Translations under genes and position numbers: made by a program
Assembly: GCF_019219075.1 (NCBI RefSeq)
Contig: NZ_JAHUWJ010000004.1
Coordinates: 62,001-126,000 of the forward strand
Reading direction: 5' to 3'
From: Chitinophaga sp. sic0106
GTDB lineage: Bacteria; Bacteroidota; Bacteroidia; Chitinophagales; Chitinophagaceae
DNA length: 64,000 nucleotides
Shown: positions 44,972 to 52,830 of the stretch, piece after piece
Layout: every line of letters begins with the position of its first letter
How positions within the stretch are numbered: position 1 is the first letter of the stretch
Notes under the pieces: generated by a model
What the model was told of the DNA's origin: nothing
Seen by the model: the letters and a program-made list of their open reading frames with translations, nothing else
Databases searched by the model: none

Positions 44972-45103
44972 ATGCAAGATAAACACCTGCAGGAAGAGAA
45001 GCCACCGTTATTTCCAACCTGGAACTACTGGTATATCCTGGTAGTTGCCTGGCTGGCACTGCTGATTATTCTCTTCTATTGCTTCACCAAAACATTTTCA
45101 TGA
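44972..45103 (+). CDS. 43-aa single-helix membrane microprotein coupled to symporter
   Basis: A 43-aa frame from ATG 44972 to TGA 45101-45103. A soluble head (MQDKHLQEEKPPLFPTWNYW) precedes one helix (YILVVAWLALLIILFYCF). Its stop overlaps the symporter start as ATGA (45100-45103), a classic sign of translational coupling. Small one-helix partners are known for some SSS transporters, so it may be a symporter subunit. That is inference; the sequence itself was not recognised. Confidence 0.7.
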   Translation: MQDKHLQEEKPPLFPTWNYWYILVVAWLALLIILFYCFTKTFS

Positions 45104-46788
45104 GTTCATTAGACTGGATCGTGCTGGTAGCTACCTTGTCCGTCATCATACTGTATGGTGTATGGAAAAGTCGTGGCAAACAGAGTATGGAAAGCTATTT
45201 CCTGGGCAATCAATCTATGCCCTGGTACATTGTTTTATTATCAATTATCGGTACACAGGCGAGTGCCATTACCTTTATATCCACGCCTGGCCAGGCGTAT
45301 ACCGACGGGATGCGCTTTGTGCAGTATTACTTCGGACTCCCGTTGGCGATGGTAGTGCTGTGTATCACCTTCGTGCCTATATTTCACAGACTAAAAGTTT
45401 ATACGGCCTACGAATTTCTGGAACAGCGTTTTGATTTGAAAACCCGTACGCTAACGGCAGCATTGTTCCTGGTGCAGCGTGGTTTGTCTACCGGTATCAG
45501 CATTTGCGCTCCCAGTATTATCCTTTCTTCCTTGCTTGGCTGGAACCTATACTGGACCAACCTGATCATGGGTGGGCTGCTCATTATCTATACCGTGGCG
45601 GGCGGCACCAGGGCGGTATCCTATACACAAACATTGCAGCTGCTGGTCATCTTTGCGGGTATGTTTCTGGCTGGTTGGATGGTGGTACATCTGCTACCGG
45701 AAAATATTGGTATGAAGGAAGCGTTACAGGTTTCCGGAAAGATGAATAAGCTGAATGTAATCGTTACCGACTTTGACTGGAAAGACAAGTACAATATATG
45801 GAGCGGGCTAATAGGTGGCTTCTTCCTTGCACTGAGCTATTTCGGTACCGATCAGTCGCAGGTGGGCAGGTACCTGACTGCTAAATCCGTGAAGGAAAGC
45901 AGGCTGGGATTGCTCATTAACGGCCTGGTAAAAGTGCCAATGCAGTTTCTGATTCTGCTGATTGGCGCACTGGTATTTGTGTTTTACCTGTATTTCAGGG
46001 CGCCGTTATTTTTCAATGAAGCACAGCTGGCCCGTGTACACAAAACGGAGCACGGAGCCGCATTGACGCAGCTGGAAAATGAATTCAATTCCCTTAGCAC
46101 CACTAAGCAACAGCAGGTAAAAGAGCTGGCGGTGGCGCTGGACAAGGGGGAGCAGACGGAAATTGCGACGGCACAGCAAGCCTTGCAGGCAACGGAAGAT
46201 AAGGCCCAACATGTACGCGCAGAGGCGGTAACACTGATTAAAAACGCCGATCCGGCAGGAGATGCCAATGATACGAATTATATATTCCTGCATTTTGTGG
46301 TAAACAGTTTGCCTAAAGGACTTGTTGGTTTACTGATCGCGATTATCTTTCTGGCTGCATGGGGAAGTATTGCGGCGGCACTCAACTCGCTCGCCTCTAC
46401 AACGGTGGTTGATGTATACAAGCGATTGTATAAGGGGGAGGAGTCGCCGGAGAAATACGTACGCATGTCCAGGATATGGACCCTGATATGGGGCATATTC
46501 TGTATTGCGGTAGCGCAGTTTGCGAGTGGCCTGGGTAGTTTGATAGAGGTGGTAAACGTGCTGGGGTCCTGGTTTTACGGTACTACCCTGGGTATATTCC
46601 TCGTAGCTTTTTACCTGAAAAAGGTAGGAGGGACGGCTACTTTTACGGCAGCTATTATTGCACAGATTGTGGTGCTTATATTATTCTGGATGGAGGTGGT
46701 ATCCTTCCTCTGGCTGAATGCGATTGGCTGCATGCTCGTACTGGCGTTAGCGTTAGTGCTGCAGCCGTTTATGAAAAAGACAGCTTAA
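45100..46788 (+). CDS. sodium:solute symporter (SSS family)
   Basis: 562 aa from the ATG at 45100, chosen over an upstream TTG because of the ATGA overlap with the microprotein gene. SSS-family features are 13 or so membrane helices, TFISTPGQAYTDGMRFVQYYFG, and the G-rich LIIYTVAGGTRAVSYTQTLQ with FLALSYFGTDQSQVGRYLTAKS. Between two helices (about residues 303-390) there is an extra soluble, highly charged helical insert rich in Glu, Ala and Lys. It imports a small solute with Na+; the solute is unknown. As the last gene after a PIG-L deacetylase it may take up the deacetylation product. Confidence 0.92.
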   Translation: MSSLDWIVLVATLSVIILYGVWKSRGKQSMESYFLGNQSMPWYIVLLSIIGTQASAITFISTPGQAYTDGMRFVQYYFGLPLAMVVLCITFVPIFHRLKVYTAYEFLEQRFDLKTRTLTAALFLVQRGLSTGISICAPSIILSSLLGWNLYWTNLIMGGLLIIYTVAGGTRAVSYTQTLQLLVIFAGMFLAGWMVVHLLPENIGMKEALQVSGKMNKLNVIVTDFDWKDKYNIWSGLIGGFFLALSYFGTDQSQVGRYLTAKSVKESRLGLLINGLVKVPMQFLILLIGALVFVFYLYFRAPLFFNEAQLARVHKTEHGAALTQLENEFNSLSTTKQQQVKELAVALDKGEQTEIATAQQALQATEDKAQHVRAEAVTLIKNADPAGDANDTNYIFLHFVVNSLPKGLVGLLIAIIFLAAWGSIAAALNSLASTTVVDVYKRLYKGEESPEKYVRMSRIWTLIWGIFCIAVAQFASGLGSLIEVVNVLGSWFYGTTLGIFLVAFYLKKVGGTATFTAAIIAQIVVLILFWMEVVSFLWLNAIGCMLVLALALVLQPFMKKTA

Positions 46789-46821
46789 ACTGCTTTGCTT
46801 CCTGCGAAGACCACCAATAAA

Positions 46822-46851
46822 AAAGAGACGCAATTTATTTTGCGTCTCTTT
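46822..46851. terminator. bidirectional intrinsic terminator
   Basis: AAAGAGACGCAA (46822-46833), loop TTTATT, TTGCGTCTCTTT (46840-46851), then a T-rich tract. It lies between convergent genes, 34 nt after the symporter stop codon and 21 nt from the DUF2911 stop codon. Confidence 0.88.
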
Positions 46852-46871
46852 CCTTTTTATAGCTTGTTAGC

Positions 46872-47717
46872 CTATTTCAGTTTTGCCAGCAGCTTCTCGT
46901 TGAGAGCTACATAGTCAGCGCTTTCAGCTTTTTTAGCCAGTTCCAGTGATTGTTGAGCGGCAGCTTTTGCCACGGCGTTATCTTTCACGAGGGAGTGGAT
47001 ACGAGCTTTGTGGTAGATCACCCAGAAAGCATCTGGTTGCTGTGCGGCAGCCTGGTCGATGTAGGATACTGCTTTCTTCAGGTCCTTATTCATGTCAGCA
47101 TAGTACATAGCTGCCTGGAAGTAAGGTTTTTTGTCGGTCTGCATGGCAGCCTCGATCTGTCCCTGGATCTGACCGTCGATGTTGGCGGCGATAGCTACAG
47201 GTACGCTGAATTTATCCCAGCTGATCACCAGGTCCATTGATTTGTACTGGATGTTCTGGAAATCGATGGAGAAGGTTTGCTGGGAAGCACCGTTACGTTT
47301 AGGCGTAACAGTTACGCGTGCTACGTCGTCTTCCTGTTTGTAGTCTGCTGGTTTGGTGATGTTCAGGTTTTTGCTGAGGATCACGGTCCAGGATTGTTTA
47401 CCAGGGATGGTCACGAGGCCATATTTGCCGGCAGCAACTGCTTTACCGCCAAAGGTTACATCTTCACCGAAAGTGATGGTAGTAGCGCTGTTAGCACCGG
47501 TTCTCCATACTTTATCGTAAGGCACCAGGTCGCCCAGAATGGTACGGCCATTGATGTTTGGACGGGAGTAGTTCAGTTCTACGCTGGAGAGAGCGAATTG
47601 TTGTTTGATAGTCTGGCTGGGGCTTGGCGCAGGTACTTTTACCTGGGCGAAAGCTGATCCTGCGTACAGTACGATTGCGCAGCCGGTGGCTACCGCAAGT
47701 GTTTTGATCGTTTTCAT
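46872..47717 (-). CDS. DUF2911 domain exported protein with TPR-like tail
   Basis: 281 aa from the ATG at 47717, chosen because it gives a clean signal peptide (MKTIKTLAVATGCAIVLYAGSAFAQ). The DUF2911 domain (about residues 30-170) shows the family blocks ELNYSRPNINGRTILGDLVPYDKVWRTGAN and GKAVAAGKYGLVTIPG. The C-terminal 100 residues are helical with a tetratricopeptide-like pattern (KKAVSYIDQAAAQQPDAFWVIYHKARIH). It is probably periplasmic; function unknown. It lies 26 nt after the response regulator gene on the same strand, and could be its target or partner. Confidence 0.9.
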   Translation of the reverse strand: MKTIKTLAVATGCAIVLYAGSAFAQVKVPAPSPSQTIKQQFALSSVELNYSRPNINGRTILGDLVPYDKVWRTGANSATTITFGEDVTFGGKAVAAGKYGLVTIPGKQSWTVILSKNLNITKPADYKQEDDVARVTVTPKRNGASQQTFSIDFQNIQYKSMDLVISWDKFSVPVAIAANIDGQIQGQIEAAMQTDKKPYFQAAMYYADMNKDLKKAVSYIDQAAAQQPDAFWVIYHKARIHSLVKDNAVAKAAAQQSLELAKKAESADYVALNEKLLAKLK

Positions 47718-47743
47718 ATTATATGTTGAGAATATTGGTGGCA

Positions 47744-48403
47744 TTATTCGATCAGGCCGTTTCTGAAGGCATAGAGTACGATTCCGACGCTGTTTTTTAC
47801 GTTCAGTTTTTCCAGTAGTTTCTGGCGGATACCTTCAACGGTACGTGGGCTGAGGAAGATTTTCTCTGATATTTCCTGCGTGGTTTGTTCGTTGCAGATC
47901 AGTTTGAGTACTTCCATTTCCCGATCGTTGAGCTGCACTTCATTTTTAAGTGTTGGCTTGATATGCTGCTTGGTTTTATGCAATACTTTTTTGAGCAGCG
48001 CAAGGTTTACATTCTCGTTGAAATAAAAACCTTTATCGTAGGTGGTACAGATGGCTTCGTAGATTTCTTCCGGCTCGGCATTTTTGAGCAGGTAGGCGTT
48101 GGCGCCGTTTTCTACCAGGTGTACGATGAAGTTGTCATCTTCGTACATGGTGAGGATAATGACTTTAACATCCGGGTATTTGGCTTTCACTTTTACGGTA
48201 GCTTCAATACCGTCGAGGTTGGGCATTTTTAGATCCATCAGGATAACGTCGGGCTGTTGTTTTTCCATGATATCCAGCAAATGCTGGCCATCATCAGCCT
48301 CGAATATTACACTGATATTTTCATACGGGATAAGCGTGTTAATGACTCCACTGCGGAAGATCTTATGATCGTCGGCAATCGCCACTTTTATATGGTGTGT
48401 CAT
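47744..48403 (-). CDS. NarL/LuxR-type response regulator
   Basis: 219 aa. The receiver domain (residues 1-125) has the acidic pair in IADDHKIF, the phospho-acceptor Asp in DVILMDLKMPNLDG, Thr in VIILTMYED and Lys in AYLLKNAEP. The LuxR-type helix-turn-helix (about 150-215) shows LNDREMEVLKLICNEQTTQEISEKIFLSPRTVEGIRQKLLEKL. Its partner kinase gene lies 132 nt upstream on the same strand, separated by a perfect hairpin. It regulates unknown genes, possibly the DUF2911 gene that follows. Confidence 0.96.
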   Translation of the reverse strand: MTHHIKVAIADDHKIFRSGVINTLIPYENISVIFEADDGQHLLDIMEKQQPDVILMDLKMPNLDGIEATVKVKAKYPDVKVIILTMYEDDNFIVHLVENGANAYLLKNAEPEEIYEAICTTYDKGFYFNENVNLALLKKVLHKTKQHIKPTLKNEVQLNDREMEVLKLICNEQTTQEISEKIFLSPRTVEGIRQKLLEKLNVKNSVGIVLYAFRNGLIE

Positions 48404-48457
48404 CTGGAGGACAGTTTATAGAGAATTACATTATTATTCGAAGAATTATCAAATCAC

Positions 48458-48487
48458 ACTGATTCATACCGGAAAGTATGAATCAGT
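48458..48487 (-). promoter_or_regulatory. hairpin between kinase and regulator genes
   Basis: ACTGATTCATAC (48458-48469) and GTATGAATCAGT (48476-48487) form a perfect 12-bp stem with a 6-nt loop. There is no T-run in the direction of transcription, so it may adjust the kinase-to-regulator expression ratio or be a binding site. Confidence 0.5.
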
Positions 48488-48535
48488 TGGCAATTTAGAA
48501 TAAAACTACATAAGAATCAATTAATTCTGAGCAGA

Positions 48536-49327
48536 TTACTGATAGTTCTCTACATTAATCTGTGCCACGGTTCCACCTGAATTTCGCTTGTTGTAGGAGA
48601 TGTTGCCGTGGATGATATTGAGTCTGCTCTCTATATTCTTCAATCCCAGGCTGCCTGTTTTCTTTTTTGATTCCGTAAGGGTTTCGAGCAATTTGCCGTT
48701 ACCATTGTCTGCCACTTCAACAGTCAGGAGGTTGGGAGTACATTTATAGGCGATTTCAATGCTGGTAGCTTCCGCGTGCTTTACAATGTTATTGATCAGC
48801 TCCTGCACTACACGGTATACGTGCAGCGCTTTGGATTTATCGACCGGTATGGTGTTTTCCGGTGTTTTAAAGAGAATAGCTACCTGCTTGTTTTTATTCA
48901 TCAGGTTACAGAAAGAATCCAGTGCATGTGCCAGGCCCAGGTTGTCGAGTGCTTGCGGATGCAGGCTTTGTGAAATAAACCTAAGTTGCTGAATTATGGT
49001 GTCAGTGAATTCTTTGGTTTCCTTTAACCGTTCAGTTTCTCCGTTTCCTGTTTTAAGGAGAGGCTGGAGGCCGCCGATGGTTAATTTCAGCACAGACAGC
49101 TGTGCGCCCACTTCATCATGGAGGTCTTCTGCGATGCGTTTACGTTCGAGTTCCTGGCCTTGAAGGATGGCTTCGAGGCGTTCACGCTGGAGTTGGAGAT
49201 CCTTATCCTGAATCACCAGTTTATGTTGAATTACTTGTTTCTGCTGCAGCATTACCAGCAGGATCACTACGATTGCCAGGATCAGCATGATAGTGGTGCC
49301 AAAGATAATGATGTCAGTGATCCGCAT
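48536..49327 (-). CDS. NarX/DesK-type sensor histidine kinase
   Basis: 263 aa. A single N-terminal membrane helix (about residues 4-26: DIIIFGTTIMLILAIVVILLVM) leads into a coiled coil (QQKQVIQHKLVIQDKDLQLQRERLEAILQGQELERK). The HisKA_3 phospho-acceptor is in IAEDLHDEVGAQLSVLKL. The HATPase domain has ELINNIVKHAEATSIEI, VEVADNGNGK and GSLGLKNIESRL. There is no periplasmic sensing domain, so it may sense through the membrane protein encoded just upstream, whose gene overlaps it by 14 nt. It phosphorylates the response regulator encoded next. Confidence 0.95.
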   Translation of the reverse strand: MRITDIIIFGTTIMLILAIVVILLVMLQQKQVIQHKLVIQDKDLQLQRERLEAILQGQELERKRIAEDLHDEVGAQLSVLKLTIGGLQPLLKTGNGETERLKETKEFTDTIIQQLRFISQSLHPQALDNLGLAHALDSFCNLMNKNKQVAILFKTPENTIPVDKSKALHVYRVVQELINNIVKHAEATSIEIAYKCTPNLLTVEVADNGNGKLLETLTESKKKTGSLGLKNIESRLNIIHGNISYNKRNSGGTVAQINVENYQ

Positions 49328-49997
49328 ATTTCAACAATTTCAGCTTGGTAAAACCAACATAGAAAAGGATCATTGTTATACTACCCATCATATAGGTGAT
49401 AACATACGTAAGGAGACCCATATTATCTATCGTAACTGGTTGTAATTTCTGTAATAGATTAAAACTCAAAGAAAATAGAATAGTAGAGCAAAAGTACAGG
49501 AATAATCCTGAATTATACCAGAAAGTAGGTAAAGAGTTTATGTATATCGATTTTTCAATCAATTCTTTATCACTTAGTTGCTGCATGTATAGCGATATCG
49601 CATAAAATATCATCAGTGCAGCTTTAATCCCGGTGGTTACCGAGTTGTAAAATTTCATACCATCGAGTTTGAACAGGTCGATGGAGAAAACAAATAACAT
49701 GACAATGGGAAGGCGAACAATGATGTATCGGAGTTTAGGGGATTTTATACAGGTGAGATAAAACATGGATAATACTACAAACTGAAGAAAGTGCATCAGG
49801 TTGAAAAGCCACATATTATTTTTATACAGGATCATGATCAGGTAGGAGCCTGATGAAAAGAGCAGTGAGATGACAATGTAGAAAAATATCCATTTTGAAG
49901 AAGGGTCCAGTTGTCTGTATTTTAATAGGAAGGGGATCAGAACCAGGAATTCGATCCCCAACATACACCAAAATACCGTTAGCATTATTGTAAGCAC
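49314..49997 (-). CDS. seven-helix membrane protein linked to histidine kinase
   Basis: 227 aa with about seven hydrophobic segments and short loops. No family was recognised with certainty. The gene overlaps the histidine-kinase start by 14 nt, so the two are translationally coupled, and similar multi-helix proteins precede small kinases in related bacteria. It may be the sensing partner of a kinase that has only one helix. Basic residues at the C-terminus (FTKLKLLKYADH) suggest a cytosolic end. Confidence 0.65.
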   Translation of the reverse strand: MLTIMLTVFWCMLGIEFLVLIPFLLKYRQLDPSSKWIFFYIVISLLFSSGSYLIMILYKNNMWLFNLMHFLQFVVLSMFYLTCIKSPKLRYIIVRLPIVMLFVFSIDLFKLDGMKFYNSVTTGIKAALMIFYAISLYMQQLSDKELIEKSIYINSLPTFWYNSGLFLYFCSTILFSLSFNLLQKLQPVTIDNMGLLTYVITYMMGSITMILFYVGFTKLKLLKYADH

Positions 49998-50039
49998 AAG
50001 TAATCTATCTTTCTTTTATGATAATTTGGGCAACAGGTA

Positions 50040-50453
50040 TTATTCTGGTTTTTGGTCAGTGGTACCACCACCGCCACCACCACAATATTGTGGGCAGGGA
50101 AGTCCTTCATCCAGGATTAACGCCATGTCTTTAGACTGCACACCATCCAGTGAAACACCGGCAGGGAGGATGTCGTCACCATTAGCATCGGTAGCTACCA
50201 GTACCATTTTCTTTTCTTTGATACCATCACCATCCGTATCGATGTGAATACCGTAGTAGATTCTCAGGCCTGCGGCTCTGTCGTCAGCCAGCAGTTCCAG
50301 TACTTTGTCTTTAGAAAAGCACATAGCTTTTACAAAATCGGCAGATTTCTGATCAGCATGTTCTGCTGCATAGTTGCCAAGCAATGTATCCATTCTCTCT
50401 TTAGAGATGAAGCCACCGGCTTCAGAAATGGAAGGGCGGTTTGAAGCGCTCAT
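50040..50453 (-). CDS. hypothetical protein with DxDGDG motif and CPQYC-Gly6 tail
   Basis: 137 aa, not recognised. It has no signal peptide. The N-terminal half is helical (AGGFISKERMDTLLGNYAAEH...DFVKAMCFSKDKVLELLAD). The middle has an aspartate-rich, EF-hand-like loop (HIDTDGDGIKEKK) and a second one (DANGDDILPAG). The end is PCPQYCGGGGGG followed by TTDQKPE. The Cys pair with a glycine run could be a processing site, a metal clamp or a flexible linker. A -7 element for this gene lies about 170 nt upstream (50622-50629), giving a long leader. Confidence 0.55.
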   Translation of the reverse strand: MSASNRPSISEAGGFISKERMDTLLGNYAAEHADQKSADFVKAMCFSKDKVLELLADDRAAGLRIYYGIHIDTDGDGIKEKKMVLVATDANGDDILPAGVSLDGVQSKDMALILDEGLPCPQYCGGGGGGTTDQKPE

Positions 50454-50621
50454 AAGTGTTAGTTTTAGATTTAGGAGTTAGAAATAGTTTGTGGTAAAAT
50501 TATTATAAATTTTTACACTACCAATAGTCCTGGAGCGCTGCTGATAAGCATTTAAACTGATCATGTTTGGGTGTAGTCCTTGATAGTAAAGGATTTGGCT
50601 AGGTATTGTGTATGATGCCAA

Positions 50622-50629
50622 CAAATGTA
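50622..50629 (-). promoter_or_regulatory. -7 element TACATTTG for minus-strand gene
   Basis: Minus-strand TACATTTG is a full TAnnTTTG match, about 170 nt upstream of the ATG at 50453. This would give a long 5' leader. Confidence 0.4.
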
Positions 50630-50650
50630 ATCAAGTGTCAGTGTCATAAA

Positions 50651-50682
50651 ATTGCGTATTTATACGCAATCTGATTAATCAG
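50651..50682. promoter_or_regulatory. tandem palindromes, operator candidate
   Basis: ATTGCGTATTTATACGCAAT (50651-50670, 9-bp arms, 2-nt centre) is directly followed by CTGATTAATCAG (50671-50682, a perfect 12-bp palindrome). They lie between two divergent genes, just upstream of the minus-strand promoter. The 50454-50891 spacer is otherwise AT-rich with no gene I can support. Confidence 0.45.
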
Positions 50683-50891
50683 TTGTTTAACGCTTGCCAG
50701 GCCTGCCGAAGTTATGAATCTTTGTGATGTCAATATACCGACGGACTATTTTATCAACGGACAGTACATTCGATACAGAAAACAGGCCTTTCTACCATGT
50801 TTGTTTGTAGTTAGCATTTTGCAGAGGGTTATACTGTTCCCTTAAACAGTATTAGGTTATACTCGTTAACCCCTTTTTAAAAAATTTAACT

Positions 50892-51803
50892 ATGAGTTAC
50901 CTGTTAATTGGCAACATCTCTGCGTTGATTGGTGACGACTGCATTGAGCCACTGGTTAATGCACGCATCAGGGTCTACTTACCGGAAATCAACCAAACCG
51001 GTGATCATCTGACCATTGTAAAAGGCCACTTCAATAATCTCCGCCCGCTTACGGCGCATGAAGTATTGCTGAAGGCGGACCGGCTACTGGCGGAGGCCAC
51101 CCTGGATGACATGGGCAACTTCCGCATGGAGTGGGAGGAAATACACCTGTTTACAGAGGCACTGGAATTAAATTTATGTCTGGATGAGATGCCGGGTAAG
51201 ACCGGAAATCTTAAATCCCGCAACTACCGGCTTAGTTACCTCGTACCCCATTGGAAAAAGCAAAACGGACAATACATGGCAGCATATGCCTACCTGATTC
51301 CTCCGGATGCCTGGGCGGAAATATACCGCACGGCAGGTGCCTGGGTAATTACTGGTATGGTGAAAAGTCAGTCCGGTTCGGGCGGAGAAGCATACCTGAA
51401 AGTAGCGGCGTACAATGCCATTACAGGTAAAAGGGTGGCCGAAACTTATACCAACGAGTTCGGGAGGTATACCATGCATTTTTCGAGGAGAGATTTATAC
51501 ACCGGGAGATTGCAGTTGGTACGTGAAGGACGTAGCAACCAGGGCCCGGATATCTTTTTTAAAATCTACCGTCATGATCAATTGATCTGGGCAGAAGATG
51601 AGTCCCATGCCATGGCCACCAACCGGCAGGATGTGGCGCCTTGTTCCCACCTGGATATTTTTTATAAACCTGGCATTTTTATCAGGGCTACCCGTCATAT
51701 CAGTACCTGGCTTCATCATGTAAGGAGCCGCGTGGACCATCGTAAGGGCCGCGCACATGTTCCCGGAGCTTTGGTACGCAGCAAGCTTATTGTGAAAGAT
51801 TAA
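50892..51803 (+). CDS. hypothetical protein with transthyretin-like beta domains
   Basis: 303 aa, not recognised. There is no clear signal peptide. Two segments look like carboxypeptidase-regulatory/transthyretin-like beta sandwiches: about residues 4-95 (LIGNISALIGDDCIEPLVNARIRVYLP...ATLDDMGNFRM) and about 145-235 (WVITGMVKSQSG...LKVAAYNAITGKRVAETYTNEFGRYTMHF). Each ends with the family's DxxGxF or NEFGRY turn. The C-terminal 70 residues are basic (HVRSRVDHRKGRAHVPG). It may be a structural or binding protein. It is divergent from the 137-aa protein across the palindromes and followed by a hairpin terminator. Confidence 0.55.
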   Translation: MSYLLIGNISALIGDDCIEPLVNARIRVYLPEINQTGDHLTIVKGHFNNLRPLTAHEVLLKADRLLAEATLDDMGNFRMEWEEIHLFTEALELNLCLDEMPGKTGNLKSRNYRLSYLVPHWKKQNGQYMAAYAYLIPPDAWAEIYRTAGAWVITGMVKSQSGSGGEAYLKVAAYNAITGKRVAETYTNEFGRYTMHFSRRDLYTGRLQLVREGRSNQGPDIFFKIYRHDQLIWAEDESHAMATNRQDVAPCSHLDIFYKPGIFIRATRHISTWLHHVRSRVDHRKGRAHVPGALVRSKLIVKD

Positions 51804-51819
51804 CAACCCAATGTTTGAG

Positions 51820-51850
51820 AGCGGCTCCGTTAACAGCGGGGCCGCTTTGT
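51820..51850 (+). terminator. hairpin terminator
   Basis: AGCGGCTCCG (51820-51829) pairs with CGGGGCCGCT (51837-51846), with one U-G pair, then TTGTTG. It starts 17 nt after the stop codon. Confidence 0.7.
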
Positions 51851-51930
51851 TGTTGGCAGCCAATTTTTGCGACCCTTTATCAGGGAAGGCTATCGCGCAG
51901 ACAGCAAACAAAACATAGTTTTCAGCATCA

Positions 51931-52830
51931 TTAAAACCTCGGATGAAACCGTTGCAGGGTATCACGCAGATACTCTCTGTCGATATGTGTATATATTTCG
52001 GTAGTGGTGATGCTCTCATGTCCCAGCATCTCCTGGACGGCTCTCAGGTCGGCACCACCTTCCACCAGGTGCGTCGCAAATGAGTGCCTAAAGGTGTGTG
52101 GCGACACATTCTTTTCTATGCCGGCCAGTTTCACCAGGTCTTTAATAACCAGGAAAATCATCACCCGGCTCAGGGCGCTGCCTCTGCGATTGAGAAAAAC
52201 CGTGTCTTCCTCACCATGCTTAACGGGCACGTGTATACGTATATTGCGCCGGTACATATCGATCTGTTTCATGGCCTCTTTGCCGATTGGTACCAGTCGC
52301 TCCTTATTTCCTTTTCCTATAATCCGAAGGTATCCTACATCGAAATGTAGTTGTGAGATTTGCAGGTTTACGACTTCACTTACGCGCAGGCCGCAGCTGT
52401 ACATGGTTTCCAGGATAGCTTTATTGCGGTGTCCTTCGGCTGTATCCAGTTGAATTTGAGAGATGATCAGTTCTATTTCTTCAAAAGTGAGTACATCCGG
52501 TAGTTTCCGCTGGAGCTTAGGCGCTTCCAGGAGCTGACTGGGATCTTCCCTGGCCATGTCTTCCATGAGCAGGAACTTGTAAAATGCCTTAATACCCGAA
52601 ATGGTCCTTGCCTGGGAGGCGGGCGTCATTCCCAACTTTGCAACCCATTGCACACATCCTTGCAAATCTTGCAGGCTCACATCCTGCGGACGCAATTTCT
52701 CCTGGCCGTTAGCCTGAAGGTATTGCTCCAGTTTCTCCACATCACGAAGATATGCTTCAATGGAATTGGTGGAAAGTGACTTTTCCAGCTGGAGGTAACC
52801 TTTGAATAGTTTACGGAATGATTCCCACAT
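51931..52830 (-). CDS. xerD: site-specific tyrosine recombinase XerD
   Basis: 299 aa from the ATG at 52830, chosen because family proteins start at about this point; an upstream ATG adds 16 unrelated residues. The N-terminal core-binding domain (SLSTNSIEAYLRDVEKLEQYL) is followed by the catalytic domain with Arg in YSCGLRVSEVV, Lys in GKGNKERLVPIG, His-x-x-Arg in SPHTFRHSFATHL, His in LGHESITTTEIYTHI and the nucleophile Tyr in the same motif. XerD acts with XerC at dif to resolve chromosome dimers. No dif site was recognised nearby. No mobile-element features surround it. Confidence 0.93.
   Translation of the reverse strand: MWESFRKLFKGYLQLEKSLSTNSIEAYLRDVEKLEQYLQANGQEKLRPQDVSLQDLQGCVQWVAKLGMTPASQARTISGIKAFYKFLLMEDMAREDPSQLLEAPKLQRKLPDVLTFEEIELIISQIQLDTAEGHRNKAILETMYSCGLRVSEVVNLQISQLHFDVGYLRIIGKGNKERLVPIGKEAMKQIDMYRRNIRIHVPVKHGEEDTVFLNRRGSALSRVMIFLVIKDLVKLAGIEKNVSPHTFRHSFATHLVEGGADLRAVQEMLGHESITTTEIYTHIDREYLRDTLQRFHPRF

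Noticed and set aside
51931-52830. xerD as part of an integrated mobile element
   Set aside because: The protein is the housekeeping XerD type, and no direct repeats, tRNA or phage genes were seen beside it.
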